A DNA stretch of 64,000 nt from Burkholderiaceae bacterium (GTDB taxonomy: Bacteria > Pseudomonadota > Gammaproteobacteria > Burkholderiales > Burkholderiaceae): positions 1 to 64,000 of the forward strand of contig CANJBQ010000005.1 of the NCBI GenBank assembly GCA_947472645.1, in the 5' to 3' direction. The notes under the pieces were generated by a model, which saw only the letters and a program-made list of their open reading frames with translations, ran no database searches and had not been told where the DNA came from. This document shows, one piece after another, positions 28,719-38,404 of the stretch (position 1 is its first letter; each line of letters begins with the position of its first letter). A program made the position numbers and the translations under genes.

Positions 28719-29513
28719 TTGAGAATCATAACGGCTAATGTCAATGGAATACGATCTGCGGCAAAAAAAGGTTTTTTTCCGTGGTTACAAACCACAAAAG
28801 CTGACTTTATTTGTCTTCAAGAAATTAAAGCACAAATTGATGACCTATCGCCAGATTTCATTGCTCCAGACAACTACTCATCTTATTTCCATTGCGCACA
28901 AAAAAAAGGCTATAGCGGAACAGGGCTTTATTCGCGACATCAGCCTGATGAGATTGCGCTCGGATTTGGAGAGCTAGAGTTTGATAATGAAGGTCGATAC
29001 ACAGGGATTCGATTTGGAAAGCTCTGGATTATCTCGGTTTATTTTCCCTCAGGCTCAAGTTCCGAGGATCGTCAAGAAGCTAAGTTTCGTTTCCTGAGGG
29101 TTTTTTTGCCTCATCTCACCCAACTCAAAGCCAGTGGTTATGAAATTGCTTTATGCGGTGATATTAATATTGCCCATCAAGAAATCGATTTAAAAAATTG
29201 GAAAGGGAATGTCAAGAACTCGGGCTTTTTACCAGAAGAGAGAGCTTGGCTTACCAACTTATTTCATCAAGAGTCTTATGTGGATGTTTATCGACAACTT
29301 GAGCCGGATGCAACGGACTCTTGCTACACATGGTGGAGCCAACGAGGGCAAGCATATAACAATAATGTTGGTTGGCGTATTGATTACCAAATCACGACAA
29401 AAGGATTAGCTCAATTTGCAAAACGTCAATCTATCTATAAAGAAGAAAAGTTTTCTGATCACGCACCATTGATCATTGATTACGATTGTCAGTTATCTGA
29501 TTTTTCTATATGA
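28719..29513 (+). CDS. xth: Exodeoxyribonuclease III-type AP endonuclease
   Basis: Repairs abasic sites and removes 3' blocks from DNA. The 264 residues have the EEP nuclease motifs in order: ITANVNGIRSAAKKGF, LQEIKAQ (catalytic Glu), CGDINIAHQEIDLKNWKGN, GWRIDYQI and the terminal SDHAPLIIDY with the catalytic His. The start must be TTG at 28719, because any later start would remove the first conserved strand. The C-terminal 25 bp overlap the convergent MFS gene. Confidence 0.93.
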   Translation: MRIITANVNGIRSAAKKGFFPWLQTTKADFICLQEIKAQIDDLSPDFIAPDNYSSYFHCAQKKGYSGTGLYSRHQPDEIALGFGELEFDNEGRYTGIRFGKLWIISVYFPSGSSSEDRQEAKFRFLRVFLPHLTQLKASGYEIALCGDINIAHQEIDLKNWKGNVKNSGFLPEERAWLTNLFHQESYVDVYRQLEPDATDSCYTWWSQRGQAYNNNVGWRIDYQITTKGLAQFAKRQSIYKEEKFSDHAPLIIDYDCQLSDFSI

Positions 29514-30838
29514 GGCGCCTCAGAAAGACTCGCTTGCCGGCCAACTAACCAGACTAATATCAACACGGGTAACCCAATAATTGCTGTTGAAAGAAAAAAC
29601 ATTTGATAGCCATAATGATCGACAAACACCCCGGAAAATCCAGCGAGCCATTTTGGGATGAGAAGCATCATTGAACTAAACAATGCATATTGGGTCGCAC
29701 TATACGAAACATTCGTAAGCGACGATAGATAGGCGATAAAGGCAGCCGAGGCAATCCCTGAACTTAAATTATCTGCCGATATCACAAATATCAATCCAGT
29801 AACATCATGCCCACGTGTAGCTAACCAAGAAAATAAGATATTGCTACTAGCCGATAGCACTGCACCTAGCATCAAAATGCGATTGATGCCAAAGCGGACC
29901 GTTAATCCACCGCCGATAAATGCCCCAACTAAAGTCATGATCACGCCATAAACTTTAGTAACACTTGCTACCTCGTCCTTGGTATAGCCCATATCGACAT
30001 AAAATGGATTTGCCATAATGCCCATGACGACATCGCTAATCCGATAAACAGCGATGAGCCCCAAAATTAAAGCGGCTTGCCATTGATACCGTTTAATAAA
30101 ATCGGCGAAAGGATTTAAAAAAGCAACCTTTATCCAGGTTTTAAAAGAATGCACTTGTTCTTTTTCAACAAACTGATTTTCTTTGGAAAAAAAGACCGTA
30201 ATTAATCCCACCGACATCGAGGCCGCCATGCATAGATAAGCAAATTGCCAACCTTTTGCGTCGTAAATATTCGCTTGAGACTCTTGTGCTCGAGCAGCAA
30301 GCCATAAAGCTCCTGCACCAGCCCAAATCATGGCAAATCGATAACCCGTTTGGTAGGCCGCCGCTAATACACCTTGTAATTTTGTATCAGCAGATTCAAT
30401 CCGAAACGCATCTAACGCAATGTCCTGCGTAGCAGAGCCAAAGGCCACCAATAATGCAAACCACGCAATCCCATGAACTTGTTGCGAAGGGTCTGAGAAA
30501 GACATGCCAATCAATCCACCAATCACCAACAATTGAGCTGTTAATAACCAGGCCCTTCTGCGCCCAAGAAGGCTGGATAAGATAGGTATTTTTAAGCGGT
30601 CTACTAATGGCGCCCATACCCATTTCAAGCCATAAATGAGTCCAATCCACGACAAGTAGCCGATAGTCGATCGATCAATCCCCGCCTCTCGTAACCAAAA
30701 ACCTAAAGTGCCCAATACGAGTAATAAGGGTAAGCCTGCAGAAAACCCCAAAAAGAACATACGTAATGTTGTTGTTTGGGTATAAGCACTAAATAACTCC
30801 GACCAGGACTGCTTTGTATTCTGAGCGTCAGATGTCAT
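29489..30838 (-). CDS. ampG: AmpG-type MFS permease
   Basis: A 449-residue major facilitator protein with about twelve membrane helices, most like AmpG, which imports GlcNAc-anhydro-muropeptides for peptidoglycan recycling. Family features are FFLGFSAGLPLLLVLGTLGFWLREAGIDRSTIGYLSW at the N-terminus, GLKWVWAPLVDRLKIP (the loop after helix 2) and SATQDIALDAFRIE near 140. The start overlaps the metW stop by 4 bp, so it ends the slmA-metX-metW-ampG operon. Use of muropeptides as substrate is inferred from the family; an Slt is present in the window as a possible source. Confidence 0.85.
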   Translation of the reverse strand: MTSDAQNTKQSWSELFSAYTQTTTLRMFFLGFSAGLPLLLVLGTLGFWLREAGIDRSTIGYLSWIGLIYGLKWVWAPLVDRLKIPILSSLLGRRRAWLLTAQLLVIGGLIGMSFSDPSQQVHGIAWFALLVAFGSATQDIALDAFRIESADTKLQGVLAAAYQTGYRFAMIWAGAGALWLAARAQESQANIYDAKGWQFAYLCMAASMSVGLITVFFSKENQFVEKEQVHSFKTWIKVAFLNPFADFIKRYQWQAALILGLIAVYRISDVVMGIMANPFYVDMGYTKDEVASVTKVYGVIMTLVGAFIGGGLTVRFGINRILMLGAVLSASSNILFSWLATRGHDVTGLIFVISADNLSSGIASAAFIAYLSSLTNVSYSATQYALFSSMMLLIPKWLAGFSGVFVDHYGYQMFFLSTAIIGLPVLILVWLVGRQASLSEAPHIEKSDN

Positions 30839-31434
30839 AGTTCAGCGCTTTTGACCCTATAGATAGCAAGACTTCCGAATAGGTTTGCCGCAAATGTGAC
30901 CTTTTTCCCATCGTGTAATACAACTCGGTCAATGATGTGTAATCCGATGTTATTGGCTAAAGCCTCAAAATCAGCAATGGTTAATACGCGCACATTAGGC
31001 GTGTTATACCAATCGAATGGAAGAGATTTAGAGACTGGCATTCTGCCGGTCAGAATATCAATGCGATGTGACCAGTGGCCAAAATTAGGAAAGGAAATAA
31101 TACTTTCTTTTCCGACTCGAACAATTTCTCTGAGAATGGTCTCAGTCTCATGAATCGTTTGGAGCGTTTGAGATAACACCACCATATCAAAACTTTGATC
31201 TTCAAATAAAGCTAAGCCCGATTCCAAATCTTGTTGAATAACATCAAGGCCTTTTTTGACACAAGCTAAAACACTAAGGTCAGATATTTCAACCCCATAA
31301 GTCTTCACATTTTTTTGTTGGCGAATATACTCCAAGAAATCACCATCGCCACACCCAAGATCTAAAAGGCTTGAGTGAGAAGAAACCCAATCAGATATGG
31401 CAGAAAAATCAGCACGGATAGCGGGAAGTTTCAT
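30835..31434 (-). CDS. metW: Methionine biosynthesis protein MetW
   Basis: A 199-residue methyltransferase-fold protein that almost always accompanies MetX and is needed for full homoserine acyltransferase activity in some bacteria. LLDLGCGDGDFLEYI near residue 24 is the SAM-like binding loop; VLSQTLQTI and FPNFGHWSHRIDILTGRMPVS are MetW signatures. It overlaps metX by one base and ampG by four. Whether it is a true methyltransferase is unknown. Confidence 0.94.
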   Translation of the reverse strand: MKLPAIRADFSAISDWVSSHSSLLDLGCGDGDFLEYIRQQKNVKTYGVEISDLSVLACVKKGLDVIQQDLESGLALFEDQSFDMVVLSQTLQTIHETETILREIVRVGKESIISFPNFGHWSHRIDILTGRMPVSKSLPFDWYNTPNVRVLTIADFEALANNIGLHIIDRVVLHDGKKVTFAANLFGSLAIYRVKSAEL

Positions 31435-32567
31435 CAGTTATCCAATTTCATATTCGAGAAGTAAGCCCGGATCAGACTATGGTAACGTTCATCATCTAAT
31501 AAAAAAGCATCGTGCCCGTGTGGGGCGTCAATTTCAGCGTAGGTTACAGAGCTTTTGTTATCTAGTAATGCTTTGACAATTTCACGACTTCTTTCTGGGG
31601 CAAATCGCCAATCCGTCGTAAAACTAATGACAAGAAATTTTGATTTCACGACCGCTAAGGCTTTTGATAAATTGCCTGAATCATTTTTAGCAGGATCAAA
31701 ATAATCAAGAGCTCTCGTAATCAATAAATACGTATTGGCATCAAAATAATCCGCAAATTTATCGCCTTGATAACGTAAGTAACTCTCAACCTCAAACTCA
31801 GTATCAAAATTAAAGTTATATTCTTTGGGGGCGTCAGGATTACGCTTCAACTCTCGGCCAAATTTTTCTGCCATATCATCATTGGATAAGTAGGTAATAT
31901 GCCCAATCATTCTCGCCACCCTTAACCCACTTCGAGGCGTTACTCCCTGAGCATAATAATTACCCTCATGAAAATCTGGGTCACTCATAATTGCGTTTCT
32001 AGCAATTTCGTTGAAAGCGATATTTTGAGCTGATAAATTTGCAGCAGAAGCAATCACAATGCAGTGATCGACGCGGTCCGGATATTGAATACCCCAAGCA
32101 AGTGCCTGCATCCCGCCCAAACTTCCACCCATGACGGCGGCGAACTTTTGAATACCAAAATGGTCCGCTAATCGAGCCTGAGTATTTACCCAATCTTCGA
32201 CAGTGACCAAAGGAAAGCTACTGCCATAAGGTTGTTGCGTATTGGGGTTGATGCTCATTGGGCCTGTTGACCCAAAACAAGAGCCCAAATTATTAACCCC
32301 AATCACAAAAAAATGATTTGTATCTAATGGCTTGCCTGGTCCAATCATATTGTCCCACCAGCCTAACTTGCCAGAGTCGGGGTCATGACCCGCTACGTGA
32401 TGTGAGGCATTTAAAGCATGACAAATCAGTACAGCATTTGATTTCTGAATATTTAAAACACCATAGGTTTGAACCTCTAAAGAATATGGCGCTATCTGAG
32501 CGCCACTTTTTAGAATAATAGGCTCTTGAAATTCAATGGTCAGTGACTGAGTATTCAGACTGCTCAT
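31434..32567 (-). CDS. metX: Homoserine O-acyltransferase MetX
   Basis: Activates homoserine for methionine synthesis by acetylating or succinylating it. The alpha/beta-hydrolase fold (377 residues) shows [17 protein letters not shown], the nucleophile elbow [14 protein letters not shown] with the catalytic Ser, and the late Asp/His in [13 protein letters not shown]. MetX enzymes of Betaproteobacteria often use succinyl-CoA, so acetyl or succinyl choice should not be read from the name. It overlaps slmA by 4 bp upstream and metW by 1 bp downstream. Confidence 0.95.
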   Translation of the reverse strand: MSSLNTQSLTIEFQEPIILKSGAQIAPYSLEVQTYGVLNIQKSNAVLICHALNASHHVAGHDPDSGKLGWWDNMIGPGKPLDTNHFFVIGVNNLGSCFGSTGPMSINPNTQQPYGSSFPLVTVEDWVNTQARLADHFGIQKFAAVMGGSLGGMQALAWGIQYPDRVDHCIVIASAANLSAQNIAFNEIARNAIMSDPDFHEGNYYAQGVTPRSGLRVARMIGHITYLSNDDMAEKFGRELKRNPDAPKEYNFNFDTEFEVESYLRYQGDKFADYFDANTYLLITRALDYFDPAKNDSGNLSKALAVVKSKFLVISFTTDWRFAPERSREIVKALLDNKSSVTYAEIDAPHGHDAFLLDDERYHSLIRAYFSNMKLDN

Positions 32568-33190
32568 ACCAATAACAGAACACTCATGGATAAAGTTGCG
32601 TTATCTAAAGGTGATTTTGTGAAGCCGCTTCTTGCAAAGCGATGCCATCGGCCAATGACGTAAGACATCATTAAGCTCGATCGATGGCTTATATCATCAG
32701 CTGTCCAATTAATTTCTTGCTGTGTTTGCATAATCCGAAAAGATTGCTTCATCGAAGCTTCAACTCTCTCTAATACCTGATTAATTCTTTCTTGAAGACG
32801 ACTATCTTCTTGAAACAAAGAATCTCCCAATAGTACTCGAGTCATGCCAGGGTTTTTTTCTGAGAAGGCTAATAAAAGTAATGTTATTTCTTGGATCTGT
32901 TGCTTACCATTTTCTTCTTTTGCAACAATTTGATTAATCAAACCAAAGATGGATTGTTCAATAAACGCAATTAAGCCATCAAACATTTGTGCTTTACTAG
33001 CAAAATGGCGATAAAGCGCAGCTTCAGATACCTGAATCTTGGCCGCTAAAGCAGCCGTTGTTACCCTATCACCGAGTGGGTTTTCTAACATTTCAGCTAA
33101 TGCTTGAAGGATTTGAACGCGTCGCTCTCCAGGCTTTGGACGTTTTCTCGTCGTAGCCTCTTCCATTGAATTAGTTGTCTTAGATTCCAT
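32564..33190 (-). CDS. slmA: Nucleoid occlusion factor SlmA (TetR family)
   Basis: DNA-bound inhibitor of FtsZ assembly that prevents division over the nucleoid. The 208 residues have a basic start [21 protein letters not shown], a TetR helix-turn-helix [32 protein letters not shown] (residues about 45-75) and a helical C-terminus, in the family pattern. Gene position before metX is unusual compared with enterobacteria, where it flanks dut and pyrE; here pyrE is 4 kb away. It is the first gene of the operon. A generic TetR repressor is less likely given the [10 protein letters not shown] signature. Confidence 0.82.
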   Translation of the reverse strand: MESKTTNSMEEATTRKRPKPGERRVQILQALAEMLENPLGDRVTTAALAAKIQVSEAALYRHFASKAQMFDGLIAFIEQSIFGLINQIVAKEENGKQQIQEITLLLLAFSEKNPGMTRVLLGDSLFQEDSRLQERINQVLERVEASMKQSFRIMQTQQEINWTADDISHRSSLMMSYVIGRWHRFARSGFTKSPLDNATLSMSVLLLV

Positions 33191-33214
33191 AGCTGATATT
33201 TCTTAGCAACTCAT

Positions 33215-34153
<939 letters not shown>

Positions 34154-34154
34154 T

Positions 34155-34179
34155 TATATTAAGTAATTTGCTTAATATA
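34155..34179. promoter_or_regulatory. Perfect 9-bp inverted repeat, putative operator
   Basis: TATATTAAG and CTTAATATA are exact reverse complements separated by 7 bp (TAATTTG). The repeat lies in the 160-bp divergent gap between argB and the gene at 34278. It does not match the ArgR box (TGAAT-type arms) and only loosely resembles AT-rich Zur sites. There is no T-run on either side, so it is not an intrinsic terminator. A dimeric regulator site is the simplest reading; the bound protein is unknown. Confidence 0.45.
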
Positions 34180-34277
34180 CTCTCCTAATTCAATATTTTT
34201 ATTTCTTTTACTACGGATGCCCCAGCTGCTTAAGTTAAATTTTTATTTTTTTAATCAGAAAATGTTAAATTACTGGT

Positions 34278-34658
34278 ATGAGGCCTTCCAATTTACTAAA
34301 ATTTAGTCGTCTATTTGTCATGAGCACACTGCTCATGACGGCGCTTATTTTTTGCCAATTCTTGGGGCTCAAACATTCTATCGTCCACGGGTTTTCAAGT
34401 ACTCATTCTAATGTCCTCAATTTAGCTCCCTCTAGTAATTATTACTCTAGCGACTGGTTTAACCAGCAACCATCCTCCGCTGATCATCACTGTAGTGCCT
34501 GGGACCATGCAACTTTATCGATCGGAGCAATTTCTGCTTCTGCTCCCGCATTATGGGATCTAGGTACTTTTGAACTCAAGCTACAACACCCTCATCCATT
34601 TGTTTTACCCCTCGTTTTATTTTCCTATCTTTCAAGAGCTCCGCCCGTCCTAGTTTAG
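34278..34658 (+). CDS. Small exported His/Cys protein, DUF2946-like
   Basis: A 126-residue protein with an N-terminal hydrophobic segment (LFVMSTLLMTALIFCQFLGLKHSIVH) that could be a signal or anchor. The centre holds SSADHHCSAWDHATLS, and a HxxCxxxDxAT motif of this sort recurs, as I recall, in DUF2946-type proteins next to metal or TonB uptake genes of Burkholderiales. A Pro-rich, hydrophobic end follows (HPHPFVLPLVLFSYLSRAPP). It precedes the TonB receptor gene by 46 bp on the same strand. Metal binding by the His/Cys cluster is a guess from composition and position. Confidence 0.6.
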   Translation: MRPSNLLKFSRLFVMSTLLMTALIFCQFLGLKHSIVHGFSSTHSNVLNLAPSSNYYSSDWFNQQPSSADHHCSAWDHATLSIGAISASAPALWDLGTFELKLQHPHPFVLPLVLFSYLSRAPPVLV

Positions 34659-34704
34659 TCATTACTGTATCAAGTAATTTTCTATTCACATTGGAGGTGC
34701 TATT

Positions 34705-36735
34705 GTGTTTTCCCCTTTCTATCAAAAGAAGTATTTTCTCGTTGGCGTGTGTTTTTTACATCTGAATTGCCTGGCCGTTGATAACTCGACTTATCTAGGT
34801 AATTTGAACGGGTTTACTGTTTCAGGTTTTTCAGACTCTGCAAATAAAACAAGTTTGAATCTAGGTCAATCTGATTTACAAAAGAAATTGCCAGCTAATC
34901 TCGGGGAAGCTTTATTTGACGAATTAGGCATGAGTAGTTCTTCTTTTGGGCAAAGTGCAAACCGTCCCGTGATTCGAGGGGTAGCGGGATCAAGAGTCCC
35001 TATTTTCATGAATGGTATTAACTCTGGAGATATATCAAGTCTGTCCACAGACCATGCAGTCGCTTCAGAGATTTTATTTAATCAGCAAGTTGAAATACTG
35101 CGCGGTGGAGAATCATTACGCTATAGCTCGAGCGCTAGCCAAGGAATGATTAATCTTATCGACAGTAGAACCCCTACAACATTACTAAGCGTGCCTAGTA
35201 TTAGCTTTGTCAGTCAATACAACTTTAATAACCAAGGATTTACCAATGGCCTGCTTGTGGAAGAGTCTCTTGGGCAATGGACTCTTCATGTAGACGATAC
35301 TTCGCGTCAAACGAATAATTACCAACGCGCTGATGGTCAATTACAGGCAAACTCTTTTGAGCACCATAATGATTTTGGCTTTGGGGCTAGTTATTTTCGT
35401 GATACTGGATATAGCGGTTTTTCAATCAGCCAATATCAAAACTTTTATGGTATTCCATCTACGGAGGGATCCCGAATTGATTTACTACAAAATCGTTATC
35501 AAATCATCGATGAAATAAACGCCCCGTTTGAGGGTGTTTCGAAAATGAGCGCAAAATTTTCTTATGTTGATTACACTCATCGAGAGTTTTCAACATCCGG
35601 GGTTGCGCAAACATTTTTTACTAATAAAGCATTCGATGGTCGTGTAGAGCTCTTTCATCTTCCAATTGATGGTTGGTTAGGCTCATTTGGTATTCAAGGG
35701 GGTCAGAGCCAGCTTTCTGCTACTGATCTGACCAATCCTTTACTTTCAGCCGCAGTGATTCCTACAACTCAATCGATGAATTTAGCGGCGTTTGTTGTTG
35801 AAAATAAAACTTTTAGTTCAGTGGATGTTCAAAATGCATTACGGTACGAATTTGTTCAGCGCCAGCCAAATAACAATATTCCCTATTCTGATACCGCAAA
35901 CTTTTCAAACCCTGTTGGTGGGGGGGCTCCAAATATAATTTCTCCAATCAATACTCAGTTTTCCTTAATTTCTCTATCATCCCAGGGGTATTGGAACTAC
36001 TCTCCAGGACTTGCATTAGGCCTAAGGTTTAGTCTGACCCAGAGAGCTCCCGGCGTCGATGAGCTTTACTCTTTTGGTAATCACGACGCAACCGCAACTT
36101 TTGATGTTGGCAATCCTCAGCTTTCTAAAGAGACATCGAACCACATTGAGTTAGGTTGGCGCAAAAATACTGGCCTTATTCAAGGTAAGTTAAACCTTTA
36201 TCAAGATTATGTGAGTAACTATATTTACGCTTTATATACGGGTTCTGTCGATCAAGGTAAGAACTATCCTGTGAGACAATTTTTACAGTCTGATGCGAAG
36301 TTTCAGGGCATAGAAACTGAAATCACTTATAACCAAAATGGTTCAGGTTTTTCGGGGCGATTCTTTGGCGATTCCTCTCAAGGTGTTTTTACTCAAGGAG
36401 GTTATCTACCTCTTCAGCCGGCTACTCGGCTAGGCGGCTTTGTTGCCTATAGTTATAACAGTTGGAAATCGAATCTATCTCTTATCCACGCATTTGGTCA
36501 ATCGAATACTGTATATAGCACTTTTTATTCAGGGCCAAGCACTAGTGGTTATAACAAACTCGACCTTAGAATAGCGAAGGCTCTCTCGTTTGGAAAAATG
36601 AGTGGGGCAATATACCTTCAGGGTAGTAACTTATTAAACGATACTATTCGTTACTCCACGACGGTTGATACTCTTCGTAACAACGCACCTCAGCCTGGAA
36701 GAGCAATAGTCGCAGGAATTAAGATTGATTACTAA
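34705..36735 (+). CDS. TonB-dependent outer-membrane receptor, ZnuD-like
   Basis: An energy-coupled outer-membrane importer, 676 residues with a signal peptide (FLVGVCFLHLNCLAV). The start is GTG, fixed by GGAGG seven bases upstream. The plug domain has RPVIRGVAGSRVPIFMNGINSGDISSLSTDHAVASEI then QQVEILRGGESLRYSSSASQGMINLIDSRTP. The DHAV stretch and the N-V/L-I-D-x-R-x-P end resemble ZnuD zinc receptors. The 22-strand barrel follows, ending in aromatic Tyr. The His-rich loop of ZnuD is not evident, so the ligand could be another metal or chelate. Neighbours dksA and cobW support a metal theme. Confidence 0.85.
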   Translation: MFSPFYQKKYFLVGVCFLHLNCLAVDNSTYLGNLNGFTVSGFSDSANKTSLNLGQSDLQKKLPANLGEALFDELGMSSSSFGQSANRPVIRGVAGSRVPIFMNGINSGDISSLSTDHAVASEILFNQQVEILRGGESLRYSSSASQGMINLIDSRTPTTLLSVPSISFVSQYNFNNQGFTNGLLVEESLGQWTLHVDDTSRQTNNYQRADGQLQANSFEHHNDFGFGASYFRDTGYSGFSISQYQNFYGIPSTEGSRIDLLQNRYQIIDEINAPFEGVSKMSAKFSYVDYTHREFSTSGVAQTFFTNKAFDGRVELFHLPIDGWLGSFGIQGGQSQLSATDLTNPLLSAAVIPTTQSMNLAAFVVENKTFSSVDVQNALRYEFVQRQPNNNIPYSDTANFSNPVGGGAPNIISPINTQFSLISLSSQGYWNYSPGLALGLRFSLTQRAPGVDELYSFGNHDATATFDVGNPQLSKETSNHIELGWRKNTGLIQGKLNLYQDYVSNYIYALYTGSVDQGKNYPVRQFLQSDAKFQGIETEITYNQNGSGFSGRFFGDSSQGVFTQGGYLPLQPATRLGGFVAYSYNSWKSNLSLIHAFGQSNTVYSTFYSGPSTSGYNKLDLRIAKALSFGKMSGAIYLQGSNLLNDTIRYSTTVDTLRNNAPQPGRAIVAGIKIDY

Positions 36736-36740
36736 GAAAA

Positions 36741-37295
36741 TTAATCGCCAAATAATTTTTGACGCAATTCGCGACGCTCTTGAGCCTCTAGCGAAAGATT
36801 CGCTGTTGGCCTTGCTAACAACCTAGAAACACCTATAGCCTCGCCGGTCTCTTCACACCAACCATATTCCCCGGACTCAATTCTGCCCAAGGCCTGCTCT
36901 ACTTTTTTGAGCAATTTTCTTTCACGATCGCGTGTTCTAAGTTCTAAAGCATGCTCTTCTTCAATCGTTGCTCGGTCTGCTGGATCTGGTACTAGAATGT
37001 TTTCTCTTAAGTTCTCTGTCGTTGCATCTGCATTCTTTAATATATCGTCACGCAATTTCTGTAAGCGGTCCTTAAAAAACTCTAACTGGGCAGGACTCAT
37101 GTAATCCTTGTCGGACATTTTTACAAGAGCAGCCTCAGTAATCAGCTCTAAAGATTTTTGGATGGGTTTTGCTTTTTCTGTCATTACTTTTTCTTTAACG
37201 GGTTTCTTTACTTCTACGGGTTTTGTTGCAATTGCTTGAGTCGCTTTTTTAGTTATTGGTTTTTTACTTGTCGGTTTTTTTATTGTTGTCGCCAT
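36741..37295 (-). CDS. dksA: DksA-type RNA polymerase regulator with degenerate zinc finger
   Basis: Works with ppGpp at the polymerase secondary channel. The 184 residues have a Lys/Pro/Ala-rich leader (1-60), then KMSDKDYMSPAQLEFFKDRLQKL, the coiled coil with DPADRATIEEEHALELRTRDRERKL (tip Asp and Ala) and the C-terminal RIESGEYGWCEETGEAIGVSRLLARPTANLSLEAQER. Of the four zinc cysteines only the first remains (CEET, LSLEA instead of CxxC, CxxC). Such Cys-poor DksA can work without zinc. The coding end is 5 bp from the TonB receptor gene, convergent. It lies 44 bp after the CobW GTPase gene. Confidence 0.9.
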   Translation of the reverse strand: MATTIKKPTSKKPITKKATQAIATKPVEVKKPVKEKVMTEKAKPIQKSLELITEAALVKMSDKDYMSPAQLEFFKDRLQKLRDDILKNADATTENLRENILVPDPADRATIEEEHALELRTRDRERKLLKKVEQALGRIESGEYGWCEETGEAIGVSRLLARPTANLSLEAQERRELRQKLFGD

Positions 37296-37339
37296 TTTGT
37301 CTTCCTTGTGTATAAAAACACTTTTAATATGTCATTTAA

Positions 37340-38368
37340 TTAAACTAAGCAGCCCTCTAAGCCCATCATAAGAGTATCTTTTGGTAAATCTTGGCCAATA
37401 AATACGATTTTGGTTTGTTTTAATTCATTACCCCAAGCTCCAGCCATATCGCTTCCCATCATTTCATGGACTCCTTGCAATACAACCTTTCTGTTTGACC
37501 CTTTGATATACAGGACACCTTTATAACGCAATAATTTTTCACCAAAGACCGATAAGATACCACCTAAAAAATCTTCTAGCTTTTTGTGATCAAATGGGCG
37601 TTCACTTCGGAATACGAAGGATTGGATTTTATCAGTATGTCCATGATGATGATGGTGATCATGATGATCATGGTCGTGATGGTCATTGGGGCCACAATTT
37701 TCATGATCGTCTTGCTCTAAAAAATGAGGGTCAATATCTAACTTCGCATTTAAATTAAACCCATGTAAATCAAATACCTCATCTAAATTAACAACGCCAT
37801 GAGTAATCTCTTTGATCGGTGCCTTCGGGTTCATATGCACGATTCGATTTCTTAATGCTTGGCGCACACCCTCTTCCACAACGTCACATTTAGTAATAAA
37901 AATCTGATCAGCAAACCCTACCTGATTTTGTGCTTCTACATGCTGATCTAATTGTTGATCGCCGTGCTTAGCATCAACTAAGGTGACGACGGCGTCTAAT
38001 ACAAAATGTTCAGCGACATCGTCATCCATAAAGAATGTTTGAGCAACCGGACCAGGATTTGCAATTCCAGTAGTTTCTATAACAACACGATCAAATTGTA
38101 TTTTTTTCGTCTTTCTTTGATCCCAAAGCTGGTTAAGAGCCTCGACTAAATCTCCACGTATCGTACAACAAACGCAACCGTTACTCATTTGAACAATTTG
38201 CTCGTTACTATTTTGGATCAAAATTTCGTTGTCAATATTCTCTTCACCAAACTCATTTTCGATGACCGCTATTTTTTTGCCGTGTTCAGCCGTCAAAATA
38301 TGTTTTAGTAATGTGGTTTTGCCGCTGCCTAAAAAGCCCGTCAATATGGTTACAGGTATAAGTGCCAT
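37340..38368 (-). CDS. CobW/ZNG-type metal GTPase chaperone
   Basis: A G3E-family GTPase that delivers zinc or cobalt to client enzymes. ITGFLGSGKTTLLKHIL is the Walker A motif, GCVCCTIRGDL the metal-binding CxCC, and ITKCDV the guanine-specificity motif. Between the GTPase and the CobW C-terminal domain is a His/Asp run (DHHDHDHHDHHHHHGH, about residues 232-247) that should bind several metal ions. The C-terminal half includes SFVFRSERPFDHKKLEDFL. At 342 residues it is normal. It lies between rlmI and dksA on the minus strand. Zinc is the more likely metal, given the low-zinc DksA and ZnuD-like receptor. Confidence 0.92.
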   Translation of the reverse strand: MALIPVTILTGFLGSGKTTLLKHILTAEHGKKIAVIENEFGEENIDNEILIQNSNEQIVQMSNGCVCCTIRGDLVEALNQLWDQRKTKKIQFDRVVIETTGIANPGPVAQTFFMDDDVAEHFVLDAVVTLVDAKHGDQQLDQHVEAQNQVGFADQIFITKCDVVEEGVRQALRNRIVHMNPKAPIKEITHGVVNLDEVFDLHGFNLNAKLDIDPHFLEQDDHENCGPNDHHDHDHHDHHHHHGHTDKIQSFVFRSERPFDHKKLEDFLGGILSVFGEKLLRYKGVLYIKGSNRKVVLQGVHEMMGSDMAGAWGNELKQTKIVFIGQDLPKDTLMMGLEGCLV

Positions 38369-38404
38369 GTCTTTCTAAATCATCCTTTTAAGCAGTCTTG
38401 TCTT

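Noticed and set aside
34240-34278. GAAAATGTTAAATTAC as a Zur box before the small exported gene
   Set aside because: Only the left half of the GAAATGTTATA-type consensus matches; the right half is not present, so I do not list it as a site.
37630-37690. Repetitive atgatgatg/catgatcat-like DNA as a tandem repeat
   Set aside because: It is the in-frame coding of the CobW His/Asp-rich linker; the protein-level explanation is sufficient.
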